Assembly: GCF_013340205.1 (NCBI RefSeq) | Contig: NZ_BJTG01000006.1 | Coordinates: forward strand, 1-64,000 | DNA length: 64,000 bases | Direction of reading: 5' to 3' | Source of the DNA: Anaeromyxobacter diazotrophicus | Lineage (GTDB): Bacteria; Myxococcota; Myxococcia; Myxococcales; Anaeromyxobacteraceae | Shown: positions 9,933-19,482 of the stretch, piece after piece | How positions within the stretch are numbered: the stretch's first letter is position 1 | Layout of the letters: the number at the start of each line of letters is the position of its first letter | Notes under the pieces: model-generated | What the model saw: only the letters and a program-made list of their open reading frames with translations | Told to the model about the DNA's origin: nothing | The model's database searches: none | Translations under genes and position numbers: made by a program

Positions 9933-11954
9933 ATGCCGGCCATGCCGACCGTCCACCGCTCCGCCTGCCCCTACGACTGCCCCGACTGCTGCGGGCTCCT
10001 GGTGGAGGTGGAGGGCGGCCGGGCGGTGGCGGTCCGGGGCGACCCCGACCACGCGTGGTCGCGCGGGACGCTCTGCCCGAAGATGAACCACTACGAGGCG
10101 ACGGTGCACGCGCCTTCGCGCCTCACCACCCCGCTCCTGCGCGACGGGCCGAAGGGCTCCGGGCGCTTCCGCCCGGCCGGCTGGGACGAGGCGATCGCGC
10201 TCGTGGCGTCGCGCTGGAAGGCGCTCATCGCGGCGCACGGCGCCGAGTGCCTCCTGCCGTACTCGTACGCCGGGACGATGGGCCTCGTGCAGCGCAACGC
10301 CGGGCACGCCTTCTTCCACGCGCTCGGGGCCTCGCGCCTCGACCGCACCATCTGCTCGCCGGCCAAGGGCGCCGCCTGGAAGGCGGTCATGGGCGAGACG
10401 GCCGGCATGGACCCGGAGGAGGTGGCCGAGAGCGACTTCGTGGTCGTGTGGGGCCTCGACCCGGTGGCGACGAACATCCACCTGGTGGCGCGGCTCAAGG
10501 CCGCCCGCGCCCGCGGCGCGCGCGTCCTCCTCGTCGAGACCTACCGGACCGCGAGCGCCCACCTCGCCGACGAGGTGCTCCTGGTGCGGCCCGCCTCTGA
10601 CGGCGCGCTGGCGCTCGGGGTGCTGCACGTCCTCGAGCGCGACGGGCTGGTGGACCGCGCCTTCGTGGACGCCCACGTGCAGGGGTGGGGGGAGCTGGCG
10701 CGGCAGGTGCTGCCCGAGTGGACCCCGGCGCGGACGGCGGCCGTCACCGGCCTCGCGGAGGAGCGGGTGGTGGCGCTGGCGCACGCGCTCGGGGAGGCGC
10801 GCGCGCCCTTCATCCGGGTGGGCAACGGGCTCTCGCGGCACGGCAACGGCAGCATGAACCTGCGCGCCATCGCCTGCCTCCCCGCCGCCCTGGGCGCCTG
10901 GGCGAAGCGCGGCGGCGGCGCCCTCTTCGACAGCTCGGCGTCGAAGGCGTTCGACACCTCCGCCGTCACGCGCGAGGACCTGCAGCCCGGCCCGACCCGG
11001 CTCGTCAACATGAACCAGCTCGGGCACGCCCTCACCGAGCTCGACCGGCCGCGGGTGATGTCGCTCTACGTCTACCACTCGAACCCGGCCGCCGTGGCGC
11101 CCGACCAGAACCGCGTGCTGGCGGGGCTCCTGCGCGAGGACCTGTTCACGGTCGTGCACGAGCGCTTCCTCACCGACACCGCGCGCCACGCCGACGTGGT
11201 GCTCCCGGCCGCGAGCTCCCTGGAGGCGGACGACCTCTTCCGCTCCTACGGACAGTACGTGATCCAGCGCACCCGGCCGGTGGTGGCGCCGGTGGGCGAG
11301 GCGAAGCCGAACTGGGACGTGTTCCGGCTCCTCGCCAGGGCAATGGGCCTCACCGACCCCTTCTTCGAGCTCACCGCGAACGACCTCGTCGAGCGGCTCC
11401 TCGCGCCGCCGTCTCCCTGGCGCGAGGGCCTCGACCGGGCGGCGCTGGACGAGGGCCGTCCGCTGTCGCTGAAGCTCCCGCCCGACGTGAAGCTCCGCTT
11501 CCGGACGCCGTCGGGGAAGATCGAGATCCTGAACCCCAGCCTGGCGCAGCCGCTGCCGGTCTACCGCCCGCCGCACACGGCCGGCTCGGCCCTGCCGCTC
11601 CGGCTCATGACGGCGCCGTCGGTGTGGGGGCTCAACTCCTCCTTCCTCCAGGAGCGGGCGGATCTCCAGTCGAAGGCGGGCCCCATGGCGCTGCGGATGA
11701 GCCTGGCCGACGCGGAGCGGCGCGGGCTCGCGGCGGGCGCCCGGGTGGTCGCCTGGAACGAGCTCGGCGAGGTGACGTTCACCCTGGAGGTGACGGACGA
11801 CGTGCCGGCGGGCGTGGTGGTCGCGCCCGGCGTGCGGCGCCTCGAGGACGCGCTCGGGGCGCGCACCGTGAACGCGCTCACCTCGCAGCGGCTCACCGAC
11901 GAGGGCGAAGGCAGCACGTTCTACGACACCGCCGTCGACGTGCGGGCCGCCTAG
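9933..11954 (+). CDS. Molybdopterin-dependent oxidoreductase, catalytic subunit
   Basis: 673 residues of the DMSO reductase (MopB) superfamily. An N-terminal CPYDCPDCC with a later TLCPK gives the four cysteines of a [4Fe-4S] cluster. Molybdopterin-binding segments follow (WGLDPVATN; YHSNPAAVAPDQN; HADVVLPAASSLEADD), and the C-terminal barrel contains LRFRTPSGKIEIL. A TICSPAKG segment sits where family members place the metal ligand. The substrate cannot be read from sequence. There is no Tat signal peptide and no adjacent FeS or membrane subunit, so a soluble cytoplasmic enzyme is likely. A second in-frame ATG at 9942 is an alternative start: CAGGAT lies seven bases before it, a possible leaderless arrangement. 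Confidence 0.8.
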   Translation: MPAMPTVHRSACPYDCPDCCGLLVEVEGGRAVAVRGDPDHAWSRGTLCPKMNHYEATVHAPSRLTTPLLRDGPKGSGRFRPAGWDEAIALVASRWKALIAAHGAECLLPYSYAGTMGLVQRNAGHAFFHALGASRLDRTICSPAKGAAWKAVMGETAGMDPEEVAESDFVVVWGLDPVATNIHLVARLKAARARGARVLLVETYRTASAHLADEVLLVRPASDGALALGVLHVLERDGLVDRAFVDAHVQGWGELARQVLPEWTPARTAAVTGLAEERVVALAHALGEARAPFIRVGNGLSRHGNGSMNLRAIACLPAALGAWAKRGGGALFDSSASKAFDTSAVTREDLQPGPTRLVNMNQLGHALTELDRPRVMSLYVYHSNPAAVAPDQNRVLAGLLREDLFTVVHERFLTDTARHADVVLPAASSLEADDLFRSYGQYVIQRTRPVVAPVGEAKPNWDVFRLLARAMGLTDPFFELTANDLVERLLAPPSPWREGLDRAALDEGRPLSLKLPPDVKLRFRTPSGKIEILNPSLAQPLPVYRPPHTAGSALPLRLMTAPSVWGLNSSFLQERADLQSKAGPMALRMSLADAERRGLAAGARVVAWNELGEVTFTLEVTDDVPAGVVVAPGVRRLEDALGARTVNALTSQRLTDEGEGSTFYDTAVDVRAA

Positions 11955-12084
11955 GTCTCCCCTCGCCCGAACCCGGGCGGGGTGACAATCCGCCGCAGAT
12001 GGTGTAGGAGAACGGGCGTCCCGCCGGGGCAAGCGCGCGCCCGGACAGGGTTTCTCCCCCAACCCCGATCCGAAGGAGATGACG

Positions 12085-14640
12085 GTGATCGACGCTTACC
12101 TGAAGCACGAGGCGGAGCGAAAGGCACTCGGAATTCCCGCTCGCCCGCTCGACCCGGAGCAGACGCGGGAGCTGTGCAAGCTCCTCGAGGCGCCGCCGGC
12201 CGGCCAGGAGAAGTTCCTCCTCGACCTGCTCGAGAACCGCGTCTCCCCGGGCGTCGATCCCGCCGCCGAGGTGAAGGCCGGCTTCCTGGCCGACGTCCTC
12301 CACGGCAAGCGCAAGTCGCCGCTCCTCTCGAAGAAGGACGCGGTCCGCATCCTCGGCACGATGATGGGCGGCTACAACGTCGGCCCGCTGGTCGAGGCGC
12401 TCTCCGTCCCCGAGCTCGCCGACGGCGCCGCGCAGGCGCTCTCCGCCACCACCCAGGTCTACGACGCCTTCGACGCCGTGCTGGCGCTCTCGAAGAAGAA
12501 CGCCGCCGCGAAGCGGGTGGTGGAGTCCTGGGCCAAGGCCGACTGGTTCACCGCCCGGCCGGGCGTGCCGGCGCAGGTGAAGGTCAAGGTCTTCAAGGTC
12601 GACGGCGAGATCAACACCGACGACTTCTCCCCCGCCGGCGACGCCTCGACCCGGCCCGACATCCCGCTCCACGCGCTCGCCATGGGCAAGACGCGCTTCC
12701 CGGGCGGCCTGGCGAAGATCGCGGAGTTCCGCGCCCAGGGCTTCCAGGTCGCCTTCGTGGGCGACGTGGTCGGCACCGGCTCCTCCCGCAAGAGCGCCTG
12801 CAACAGCGTGCTGTGGGCCATCGGCGAGGACATCCCGTCCGTGCCCAACAAGCGGCGCAACGGCGTGATCATCGGCGGCGTCATCGCGCCCATCTTCTTC
12901 AACACGGCGCAGGACTCGGGCGCGCTGCCCATCAAGACCGACGTCACGAAGCTCAAGACCGGCGACGTGGTGGTCATCGACACGGTGAAGGGCGAGGTCC
13001 GGACCGAGCAGGGCGAGGTGCTCTCGACCTTCAAGCTCGCCCCGAACACGCTCGCCGACGAGTACCGCGCCGGCGGCCGCATCCCGCTCATCATCGGGCG
13101 CGCCCTGACCGAGAAGGCGCGCCAGGCGCTCGGCCTCGGCGAGACCGACCTCTTCACGAAGCCGGTGAACCCCCAGCCGAAGCCCGGCCAGGGCTACTCG
13201 CTGGCGCAGAAGATGGTGGGCAAGGCCTGCGGCGTGGCCGGCGTGCTGCCCGGCACCGCCTGCGAGCCGAAGATGACCACCGTCGGGTCCCAGGACACGA
13301 CCGGCCCCATGACCGCCGACGAGCTCAAGGAGCTCGCCTGCCTCAAGTTCGCCGCCCCGATGTTCATGCAGTCGTTCTGCCACACGGCCGCCTACCCGAA
13401 GGCGGCCGACGTGAAGATGCACAAGAGCCTGCCGCGCTTCGTGCAGGAGCGCGGCGGCGTCGCGCTCAAGCCGGGCGACGGCGTCATCCACTCCTGGCTC
13501 AACCGCCTGCTCCTGCCCGACACCGTCGGGACGGGCGGCGACAGCCACACCCGCTTCCCCATCGGCATCAGCTTCCCGGCCGGCTCGGGCCTGGTCGCCT
13601 TCGCCGGCGCCGCCGGCTTCATGCCGCTCGACATGCCGGAGAGCGTGCTCGTCCGCTTCAAGGGCAAGCTGAAGCCGGGCATCACGCTCCGCGACGTGGT
13701 GAACGCGATCCCGTACTGGGCCATCCAGCAGGGCCTCCTCACCGTGCCGAAGAAGAACAAGAAGAACGTCTTCAACGGCCGGATCCTGGAGATGGAGGGG
13801 CTGCCCGACCTCACCGTCGAGCAGGCGTTCGAGCTCACCGACGCCGCCGCCGAGCGGAGCGCCGCCGCCGCCTGCGTCGACCTGTCGGAGAAGAGCGTCG
13901 CCACCTACCTCCGCTCCAACGTCGCGCTCATGAAGAAGATGATCGCCGACGGCTACCAGGACGCCGCCACGCTGCAGCGCCGCGTGGACGAGGCCGAGGC
14001 GTGGCTCGCGAAGCCCGCGCTGCTCCGCGCCGACAAGAACGCCGAGTACGCGGCGGTGATCGAGATCGACCTGGCCCAGCTCGACGAGCCGATCCTGGCC
14101 TGCCCGAACGATCCCGACGACGTGAAGAAGCTGTCCGCCGTCCAGAACACGAAGATCGACGACGTGTTCCTCGGCTCCTGCATGACGAACATCGGCCACT
14201 TCCGCGCCGCCGGCGAGCTCTGGAAGGGGCAGAAGTTCAACCCGGCGGTGCGGACCTGGATCTGCCCGCCGACGCGCATGGACCAGCAGCAGCTCAAGGA
14301 CGAGGCGTACTTCTCGACCTACACGGCCATCGGCGCCCGCATCGAGATCGCCGGCTGCTCGCTGTGCATGGGCAACCAGGCGCGCGTGCCCGACGCGGTC
14401 AACGTCTTCTCGACGTCGACCCGCAACTTCGACGACCGCATGGGCAACGGCGCCAAGGTGTTCCTCGGCTCGGCCGAGCTGGGCGCGGTGGCGGTGAACC
14501 TGGGCCGGCTCCCCACGCCCGCCGAGTACTTCGCGGCCTACCAGGAGAAGATCGCGCCCAAGGCGGCGCAGGTGTACCGCTACCTCCAGTTCGACGAGCT
14601 CGAGGAGTACAAGCCGAAGGGGCTGCGCACGGTCGCCTGA
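12085..14640 (+). CDS. acnB: Aconitate hydratase B
   Basis: 851 residues, matching AcnB throughout: DAYLKHEAERKALGI at the N-terminus, RVSPGVD, GTMMGGYN, the swivel domain with TGSSRKSACNSVLW, and the cluster cysteines in FLGSCMTNIGHF and AGCSLCMGNQARVPD. It interconverts citrate and isocitrate through a [4Fe-4S] cluster. The start choice matters. An ATG at 12079 touches the AAGGAG ribosome site (12073-12078) with no spacing. GTG 12085 is six bases away and aligns with the first residue of Escherichia coli AcnB (MLEEY against VIDAY), so GTG is preferred. A strong terminator follows at 14715. Confidence 0.96.
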   Translation: MIDAYLKHEAERKALGIPARPLDPEQTRELCKLLEAPPAGQEKFLLDLLENRVSPGVDPAAEVKAGFLADVLHGKRKSPLLSKKDAVRILGTMMGGYNVGPLVEALSVPELADGAAQALSATTQVYDAFDAVLALSKKNAAAKRVVESWAKADWFTARPGVPAQVKVKVFKVDGEINTDDFSPAGDASTRPDIPLHALAMGKTRFPGGLAKIAEFRAQGFQVAFVGDVVGTGSSRKSACNSVLWAIGEDIPSVPNKRRNGVIIGGVIAPIFFNTAQDSGALPIKTDVTKLKTGDVVVIDTVKGEVRTEQGEVLSTFKLAPNTLADEYRAGGRIPLIIGRALTEKARQALGLGETDLFTKPVNPQPKPGQGYSLAQKMVGKACGVAGVLPGTACEPKMTTVGSQDTTGPMTADELKELACLKFAAPMFMQSFCHTAAYPKAADVKMHKSLPRFVQERGGVALKPGDGVIHSWLNRLLLPDTVGTGGDSHTRFPIGISFPAGSGLVAFAGAAGFMPLDMPESVLVRFKGKLKPGITLRDVVNAIPYWAIQQGLLTVPKKNKKNVFNGRILEMEGLPDLTVEQAFELTDAAAERSAAAACVDLSEKSVATYLRSNVALMKKMIADGYQDAATLQRRVDEAEAWLAKPALLRADKNAEYAAVIEIDLAQLDEPILACPNDPDDVKKLSAVQNTKIDDVFLGSCMTNIGHFRAAGELWKGQKFNPAVRTWICPPTRMDQQQLKDEAYFSTYTAIGARIEIAGCSLCMGNQARVPDAVNVFSTSTRNFDDRMGNGAKVFLGSAELGAVAVNLGRLPTPAEYFAAYQEKIAPKAAQVYRYLQFDELEEYKPKGLRTVA

Positions 14641-14675
14641 GCGACCGGCGGGTGGCCGCTCCAGGCGGCTTCGCG

Positions 14676-14757
14676 AGGGCGGGGGCGCGTGCTCCCGCCC
14701 TCTGCTCTTGCGCGCGGCGCCGCGGGTTGCCTCTCCCCGGCGCCGTTTTTAGTTTTT
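14676..14757 (+). terminator. Rho-independent terminator after acnB, with an upstream hairpin
   Basis: The main stem is the perfect 8-bp CGGCGCCG pair (14715-14722 and 14738-14745), followed at once by TTTTTAGTTTTT, one of the few T-runs in this GC-rich window. A second 8-bp hairpin AGGGCGGG/CCCGCCCT (14676-14683 and 14694-14701) stands just before it. Confidence 0.85.
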
Positions 14758-14916
14758 GTACAACGAGGAACCGGATCCCGCGGGCCCACGGGATCGCGAA
14801 GCTGACCGAGCGGACGGCACCGGGTCATCGCGGGGAGGTTGTCCCGGGACCGTTCCCCCCCACCACTCACGTCGTGCGCCGGCGGCGCGCGGGCCAGGTG
14901 CCCTCGCGCCGCCGGC

Positions 14917-14945
14917 TTGCTTCAGCCGGCGGGCGCCCCTAGCCT
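14917..14945 (+). promoter_or_regulatory. Candidate promoter giving a leaderless Nudix mRNA
   Basis: TTGCTT at 14917-14922, a 17-bp spacer, and TAGCCT at 14940-14945 fit a sigma-70-type promoter. The start ATG begins only six bases after the -10, so transcription would begin at or next to the ATG. There is no Shine-Dalgarno sequence, which agrees. From about 14758 to 14916 I see nothing else. Confidence 0.4.
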
Positions 14946-14951
14946 GCGCGG

Positions 14952-15641
14952 ATGCCGCGCCTGACCGCGATCGAGATCGTCGAGGACCGCACCGCCCGCT
15001 CGCGCTGCGACGAGGGCTTCCTCCGGCTGAAGCGCTACCGAGCCCGCAACCGCCGGGAGGACGGCTCGCGCTCCCCCGAGTACCCCATCGACGTCATCGA
15101 CCGGCCGACCCTCGACGCGGTGGCGGTGTGCCTGTGGGCGCGCGGCGCCGAGGGGATCGAGGTGCTCACCCGCCGCGGGCTCCGGCCCGCCGCCTACTTC
15201 AGGCGCGGCAAGGCTGCGGTGCTGCCGGAGGGCGAGTACCTCCTGCTGGAGGAGCTGGTGGCGGGGGTGCTCGAGCCCGGGGAGGTGGGCCTCGACGCGC
15301 TGCGGCGGCGCGCCGCGGACGAGGTGCGGGAGGAGGCGGGGCTGGAGGTCGCGCCCGACCGCTTCCAGCCGCTCGGCGGGCCCTTCTTCATGCTCCCGGG
15401 CATCGCGTCGGAGAAGATCCACCTGGTGGAGGCCCAGGTGGAGCGCGGCGGCGGCCCGGCGGTCTGGCCCGCGCCCGAGACGGGGGACGGCTCCCCCCTC
15501 GAGGAGGGCGCCGAGCTGCGCTGGCGGCCGCTGGCGGCGGCGATCGAGGCCTGCGAGCGGGGGGAGCTCGAGGACGCGAAGACCGAGCTCGCCCTGCGCC
15601 GGCTCCAGGCGCGCCTGGGCGCCGGGCTTCGCTCGCCGTGA
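14952..15641 (+). CDS. Nudix hydrolase
   Basis: 229 residues. The Nudix box is recognisable at GVLEPGE, then an 11-residue linker, then DEVREEAGL. Compared with the canonical GX5EX7REUXEEXGU, the linker is four residues longer and the first Arg of the helix is Asp, while the metal-binding Glu residues remain. LTRRGLRPAAYFRRGK and PGIASEKIHLVEAQV suit an ADP-ribose or NDP-sugar pyrophosphatase-like protein, but the substrate is uncertain. The gene stands alone between the acnB terminator and pdhA, and probably has its own promoter. Confidence 0.8.
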   Translation: MPRLTAIEIVEDRTARSRCDEGFLRLKRYRARNRREDGSRSPEYPIDVIDRPTLDAVAVCLWARGAEGIEVLTRRGLRPAAYFRRGKAAVLPEGEYLLLEELVAGVLEPGEVGLDALRRRAADEVREEAGLEVAPDRFQPLGGPFFMLPGIASEKIHLVEAQVERGGGPAVWPAPETGDGSPLEEGAELRWRPLAAAIEACERGELEDAKTELALRRLQARLGAGLRSP

Positions 15642-15652
15642 AGCGGATCGCG

Positions 15653-15681
15653 TTGACTTCGCGCGCCTCCGCCCCCTAAAG
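15653..15681 (+). promoter_or_regulatory. Weak candidate promoter for pdhA
   Basis: TTGACT (15653-15658), a 17-bp spacer and CTAAAG (15676-15681) lie directly before ATG 15690. The -35 matches five of six consensus positions; the -10 is poor. If real, it would give an almost leaderless transcript. Confidence 0.25.
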
Positions 15682-15689
15682 AACGCGGC

Positions 15690-16745
15690 ATGGCCGAAGC
15701 GAACACCGCCGCCCGCGAGGCGGCCGCCCCTCGGGCGGAGACCGCGCCCGCGGCGAAGCAGGCGCTCCTCGACCTCTACCGGCGCATGCTGCTCCTGCGG
15801 CGCTTCGAGGAGGCGGCGGGGCGCGTCTACACCGAGGGCAAGATCGGCGGCTTCTGCCACCTCTACATCGGGCAGGAGGCGGTGGGGATCGGGGTGCAGA
15901 CGGCGCTCGATCCCGCGCGCGACTACCTCGTGAACGGCTACCGCGACCACGGGCACGCGCTGGCGTGGGGGACGGAGCCGGAGAAGGTGATGGCCGAGCT
16001 GTACGGCAAGGCCAACGGGATCGCGCGCGGCAAGGGTGGGTCGATGCACATGTTCGACGCCCCCCGCCACAACCTCGGCGGCTACGGGATCGTCGGCGGG
16101 CAGATCCCGCTCGCGGTCGGCGTCGGCTTCGCGCTGCGGTACCAGAAGAAGGACGGCGTGGTGGTGTGCCTCTTCGGCGAGGCGGCCGTGAACAACGGCG
16201 CCTTCTGGGAGTCGCTCAACATGGCGGCCATCTGGAAGCTGCCGGTCATCTTCATCTGCGAGAACAACCGCTACGGGATGGGCACCTCCATCGAGCGCAG
16301 CTCGGCCGTCACCGAGGTGTGGCGGCGCGCCTGCGCGCACGATCTCCGGGGAGAGCTGGTGGACGGCATGGACGTGCTCGCGGTCCGCGACGCGGTCGCG
16401 CGCGCCGCCGCCGAGGTGCGCCCGGAGGGCGGGAAGCCGGTGCTGCTCGAGGCGCGCACCTACCGTTACCGCGGGCACTCGATGGCCGATCCGGCGACCT
16501 ACCGCACGCGCGACGAGGTCGAGCAGGAGAAGAAGCGCGATCCCCTGAACGTACTGCTCGCCCGCGCGCGCGAGCGGAGCGTCGAGCTGCCGCAGCCCGA
16601 GCTGGAGCAGCTCGACGCCGAGGTCGGGAAGGTGGTCGAGGCGGCGCTGCGCGCGGCCGAGGAGGGGCCGCAGCCCGACGTCGCGTCGATCTGGCGGGAC
16701 GTCTACGCGTCCGCCGAAGATCCGGCGCTGCACCGCGAGATCTGA
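15690..16745 (+). CDS. pdhA: Pyruvate dehydrogenase E1 component, alpha subunit
   Basis: 351 residues of the two-subunit (alpha2beta2) E1 family that decarboxylates a 2-oxo acid with thiamine diphosphate. Landmarks are HLYIGQEAVGIG, YRDHGHALAWG, a GKGGSMHMFD block, and the cofactor motif ending in CENNRYGMGTS. The thiamine motif begins FGEAAVNNG where most relatives have GDGAxNxG, so the metal-ligand Asp is Glu and the next Gly is Ala. The rest of the fold is intact. The alpha subunit (this gene) and beta subunit (19483) are separated by a decaheme cytochrome gene. Pyruvate is the likely substrate; a branched-chain 2-oxo acid cannot be excluded. Confidence 0.88.
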   Translation: MAEANTAAREAAAPRAETAPAAKQALLDLYRRMLLLRRFEEAAGRVYTEGKIGGFCHLYIGQEAVGIGVQTALDPARDYLVNGYRDHGHALAWGTEPEKVMAELYGKANGIARGKGGSMHMFDAPRHNLGGYGIVGGQIPLAVGVGFALRYQKKDGVVVCLFGEAAVNNGAFWESLNMAAIWKLPVIFICENNRYGMGTSIERSSAVTEVWRRACAHDLRGELVDGMDVLAVRDAVARAAAEVRPEGGKPVLLEARTYRYRGHSMADPATYRTRDEVEQEKKRDPLNVLLARARERSVELPQPELEQLDAEVGKVVEAALRAAEEGPQPDVASIWRDVYASAEDPALHREI

Positions 16746-16982
16746 CCGCCGCCGACCCGGTCGAGCGCTCGTTTCCCCTTTCGGGACACCGCCCGCGGCG
16801 CCCCGTCGCCCCGCTGCAAACGCGGCGAAAGGCGCGCACGGGCACCCGTTCGGGTTGCTACGCCGCAAAGGGGGTGCCTAGACACCCACCGTCATCGTGT
16901 CATCCTTCCACGCGATCCGCAGTCGGAGTCGCGTGCCGCATTCACCTTGGACGGGCTGGTTCCGGGCCCAGGATGGCTAAGG

Positions 16983-19385
16983 ATGACGAAGCCTTCTCTC
17001 GGAAGCGTGGCGCTCGTGGCCGCATGCGCGGCGGCGATCGGTCTGGCAGCTTGCAAGGGCGACCGGGGTCCGGCGGGACCCCCTGGACAGCCCGGCGGGA
17101 CGACGGGTGGGACGGACGGCGGCACGAGCGCCACCGGCACCTCGGCGGCGCGACTGTACGCGAAGTTCACCGCCGCCAGCATCCCCAACGGAGGCGCCAA
17201 GGGTGGGACCCCGACCGTCACCTACCGGCTCTTCAAGGACGCCGCGCTCACGCAAGACGCCGGCACCTGCGCCGGCGGTGGCTCGAGCAGCTACGCCGCC
17301 TTCTCGCCCAACTTCACGGTCGCGAAGCTCATCGACGATCCGGAGAACCCGGGGACGAAGATCTGGCAGAGCTACATCAACCGGCTCATCGGGACTGTGA
17401 AGGTCGCCGCCACCGAGGGCGCCCGCGGCAGCGTCGCCGGCACGCTCAAGGACAACGGCGACGGCACCTGCACCTACACCTTCAAGAGCGACCTGAGCGC
17501 GCCAGTGGCGCCGTCCACCACCGCGGCCGTGACGGAGACCTACGACCCGGCGGCCGTCACCCGCGTCGGCATGCAGAACAACGGCGCCTCGGTCGACGAC
17601 ACCCACCCGGCCTTCGACGGGTTCGTCGACGTGGCGGCGGGGGGAGGGCAGGCGCAGGCCGACAACGCGCGCGTCGTCGTCGCGACCGCCTCCTGCAACC
17701 AGTGCCACCGCGATCTCGCCCACCACGGCGCGAAGCGGCTCAGCACCGAGTACTGCGTCACCTGCCACAACCCCGGCACGCCCGACCCCGACCCGACCAG
17801 CGTGAACTCCACCTCGCTCGCCTTCGCGGTGATGGTCCACAAGATCCACCAGGGCGGGAACCTGCCCAGCGTGACGGGCAACAACGTGAACGGGACGAAG
17901 ATCACGGGCGCCACGGCCGGTCAGTACCCGGGCAAGATCGTCATCAACGGCACCGACTACACCTTCGTCGGCTTCCCGCAGGACACCGGCAACTGCACGG
18001 TCTGCCACGGCGCGACCACCGGCACCGGCAACGACTACTGGAAGACGCAGGCGAGCATCGAGAGCTGCGGCGCCTGCCACGACCGCGTCGACTTCACGGC
18101 CGCCGCGCCGAGCCCCACCGCGGCGCCGCCGAAGGCCGGGTACATCGCGCACCCGGCCGGCGCGGTGCAGGACGGTCAGTGCACCCAGTGCCACGGCGCC
18201 GGCAAGCAGGTCGACACGACCGTCGTGCACCGGATCGGCATCCCGACGCCCGACCAGCAGAAGTCGCGCTACGCCATCAAGAGCGTGACCAACACCGCGC
18301 CGACGCAGACGCCGGTGGTCACGATCGCCATCACCAACCCCACTGCGAGCGACGCGCCGCAAGATCTCGCCGCCGACCCGCTCTGGACCAACACCACCAA
18401 CGGCGCGAGCCGGCTCGCCGTCACGATCGGCTGGTCCGTCAAGGCCGGGGAGGACTGGGACAACTCGGGGAATGGGAACGGCGCCGCGCAGCCGGTCTCG
18501 GTCGACGTGCTGGCGGGCGTGAAGGCCGGCACGGTCACGAAGAACACCGATGGCACCTACGTGGTCACCTCGAGCAAGCCGGTCCCCTCCGACGCGAAGG
18601 GCTCCGGCGTCGTGCTCATCGAGGGACACCCGGGCACCTCCACCGGCACGCGGTTCTCCGTGACGAACGCCATCCAGTACTTCCCGATCACGGACGCGAC
18701 CGCCACCCCGCGGCGCGTGGTGGTCGACATCCAGAAGTGCGACAAGTGCCACGGCCTGCTCTCCCTGCACGGCAACAACCGCACCGACAAGATCGAGGGC
18801 TGCGTCATCTGCCACAACGCTCAGGCGACCGACATCAGCCAGCGCCCCGGGACCACGGCCGGCGTGGACGGGAAGATCGAGCAGAGCATCCAGTTCGGGG
18901 CGATGATCCACGGGATCCACGCCGGGAAGCATGATCCGTTCACGCAGGGCATCGTGGTTTACGGGTTCGGGAAGAGCGTGAACGACTTCCGCGACGTGCA
19001 GTTCCCGGAGGGCAACTCGGTCGGCCACTGCGACGCGTGCCACGCCGACACGAACCCGCTCCCGAGCGCCGACACCGGCATCGTGAACGGCATCACCATC
19101 ACGACGGGCGGCGCCACCGTCACGGATCAGACGACGTTCCTGCGGACGACGCACGGCGCGGGCATCTGCTCCTCGTGCCACCAGTCGGCGCAGCCGACCG
19201 CGCACATGGCCCAGAACGGCGGCGTGGGCGTGGCCACGGTCGGGACCACCACCATCAGCGGCACCGGACTGACCCAGGGGGCGATCGACCAGGCGGGCAC
19301 GCTGGGCGGCACCGGCGCCGAGGCCTGCACGGTCTGCCACGGCAAGGGCTCGATCGCCGATCCGGCCCTGTTCCACGGCCACTAG
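16983..19385 (+). CDS. OmcA/MtrC-type decaheme c-type cytochrome, surface lipoprotein
   Basis: 800 residues. The N-terminus is a lipoprotein signal (hydrophobic stretch ending LAACKG, acylated Cys about residue 20) followed by a short collagen-like GPAGPPGQPGG. There are exactly ten CxxCH heme-binding motifs: CNQCH, CVTCH, CTVCH, CGACH, CTQCH, CDKCH, CVICH, CDACH, CSSCH and CTVCH, from about residue 238 to 785. They are split into two groups of five by a beta-rich stretch, as in OmcA/MtrC proteins that move electrons across or outside the outer membrane to minerals. No porin (MtrB) or MtrA partner is in the window. ATG 16983 is chosen because it begins the signal peptide; an upstream in-frame ATG at 16947 would bury it. 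Confidence 0.93.
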   Translation: MTKPSLGSVALVAACAAAIGLAACKGDRGPAGPPGQPGGTTGGTDGGTSATGTSAARLYAKFTAASIPNGGAKGGTPTVTYRLFKDAALTQDAGTCAGGGSSSYAAFSPNFTVAKLIDDPENPGTKIWQSYINRLIGTVKVAATEGARGSVAGTLKDNGDGTCTYTFKSDLSAPVAPSTTAAVTETYDPAAVTRVGMQNNGASVDDTHPAFDGFVDVAAGGGQAQADNARVVVATASCNQCHRDLAHHGAKRLSTEYCVTCHNPGTPDPDPTSVNSTSLAFAVMVHKIHQGGNLPSVTGNNVNGTKITGATAGQYPGKIVINGTDYTFVGFPQDTGNCTVCHGATTGTGNDYWKTQASIESCGACHDRVDFTAAAPSPTAAPPKAGYIAHPAGAVQDGQCTQCHGAGKQVDTTVVHRIGIPTPDQQKSRYAIKSVTNTAPTQTPVVTIAITNPTASDAPQDLAADPLWTNTTNGASRLAVTIGWSVKAGEDWDNSGNGNGAAQPVSVDVLAGVKAGTVTKNTDGTYVVTSSKPVPSDAKGSGVVLIEGHPGTSTGTRFSVTNAIQYFPITDATATPRRVVVDIQKCDKCHGLLSLHGNNRTDKIEGCVICHNAQATDISQRPGTTAGVDGKIEQSIQFGAMIHGIHAGKHDPFTQGIVVYGFGKSVNDFRDVQFPEGNSVGHCDACHADTNPLPSADTGIVNGITITTGGATVTDQTTFLRTTHGAGICSSCHQSAQPTAHMAQNGGVGVATVGTTTISGTGLTQGAIDQAGTLGGTGAEACTVCHGKGSIADPALFHGH

Positions 19386-19409
19386 GCCGGGCTGACGGCG
19401 AGTGACGGG

Positions 19410-19447
19410 AGGGGGCGAGCCCGCGGGGCCCGCCCCCTCGCTTTTCC
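19410..19447 (+). terminator. Rho-independent terminator after the decaheme cytochrome gene
   Basis: A perfect 9-bp stem GAGGGGGCG/CGCCCCCTC (19410-19418 and 19432-19440) is followed by GCTTTTCCTT. It separates the cytochrome from pdhB, so the cytochrome is probably its own transcription unit. Confidence 0.75.
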
Positions 19448-19482
19448 TTGCGGCGGCGGCGGAGGCGCGCAAGAACCGGCGC

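Noticed and set aside
12079..12084. ATG 12079 as the start of aconitase B
   Set aside because: It directly abuts the AAGGAG ribosome site, whereas GTG 12085 has normal spacing and fits the family N-terminus.
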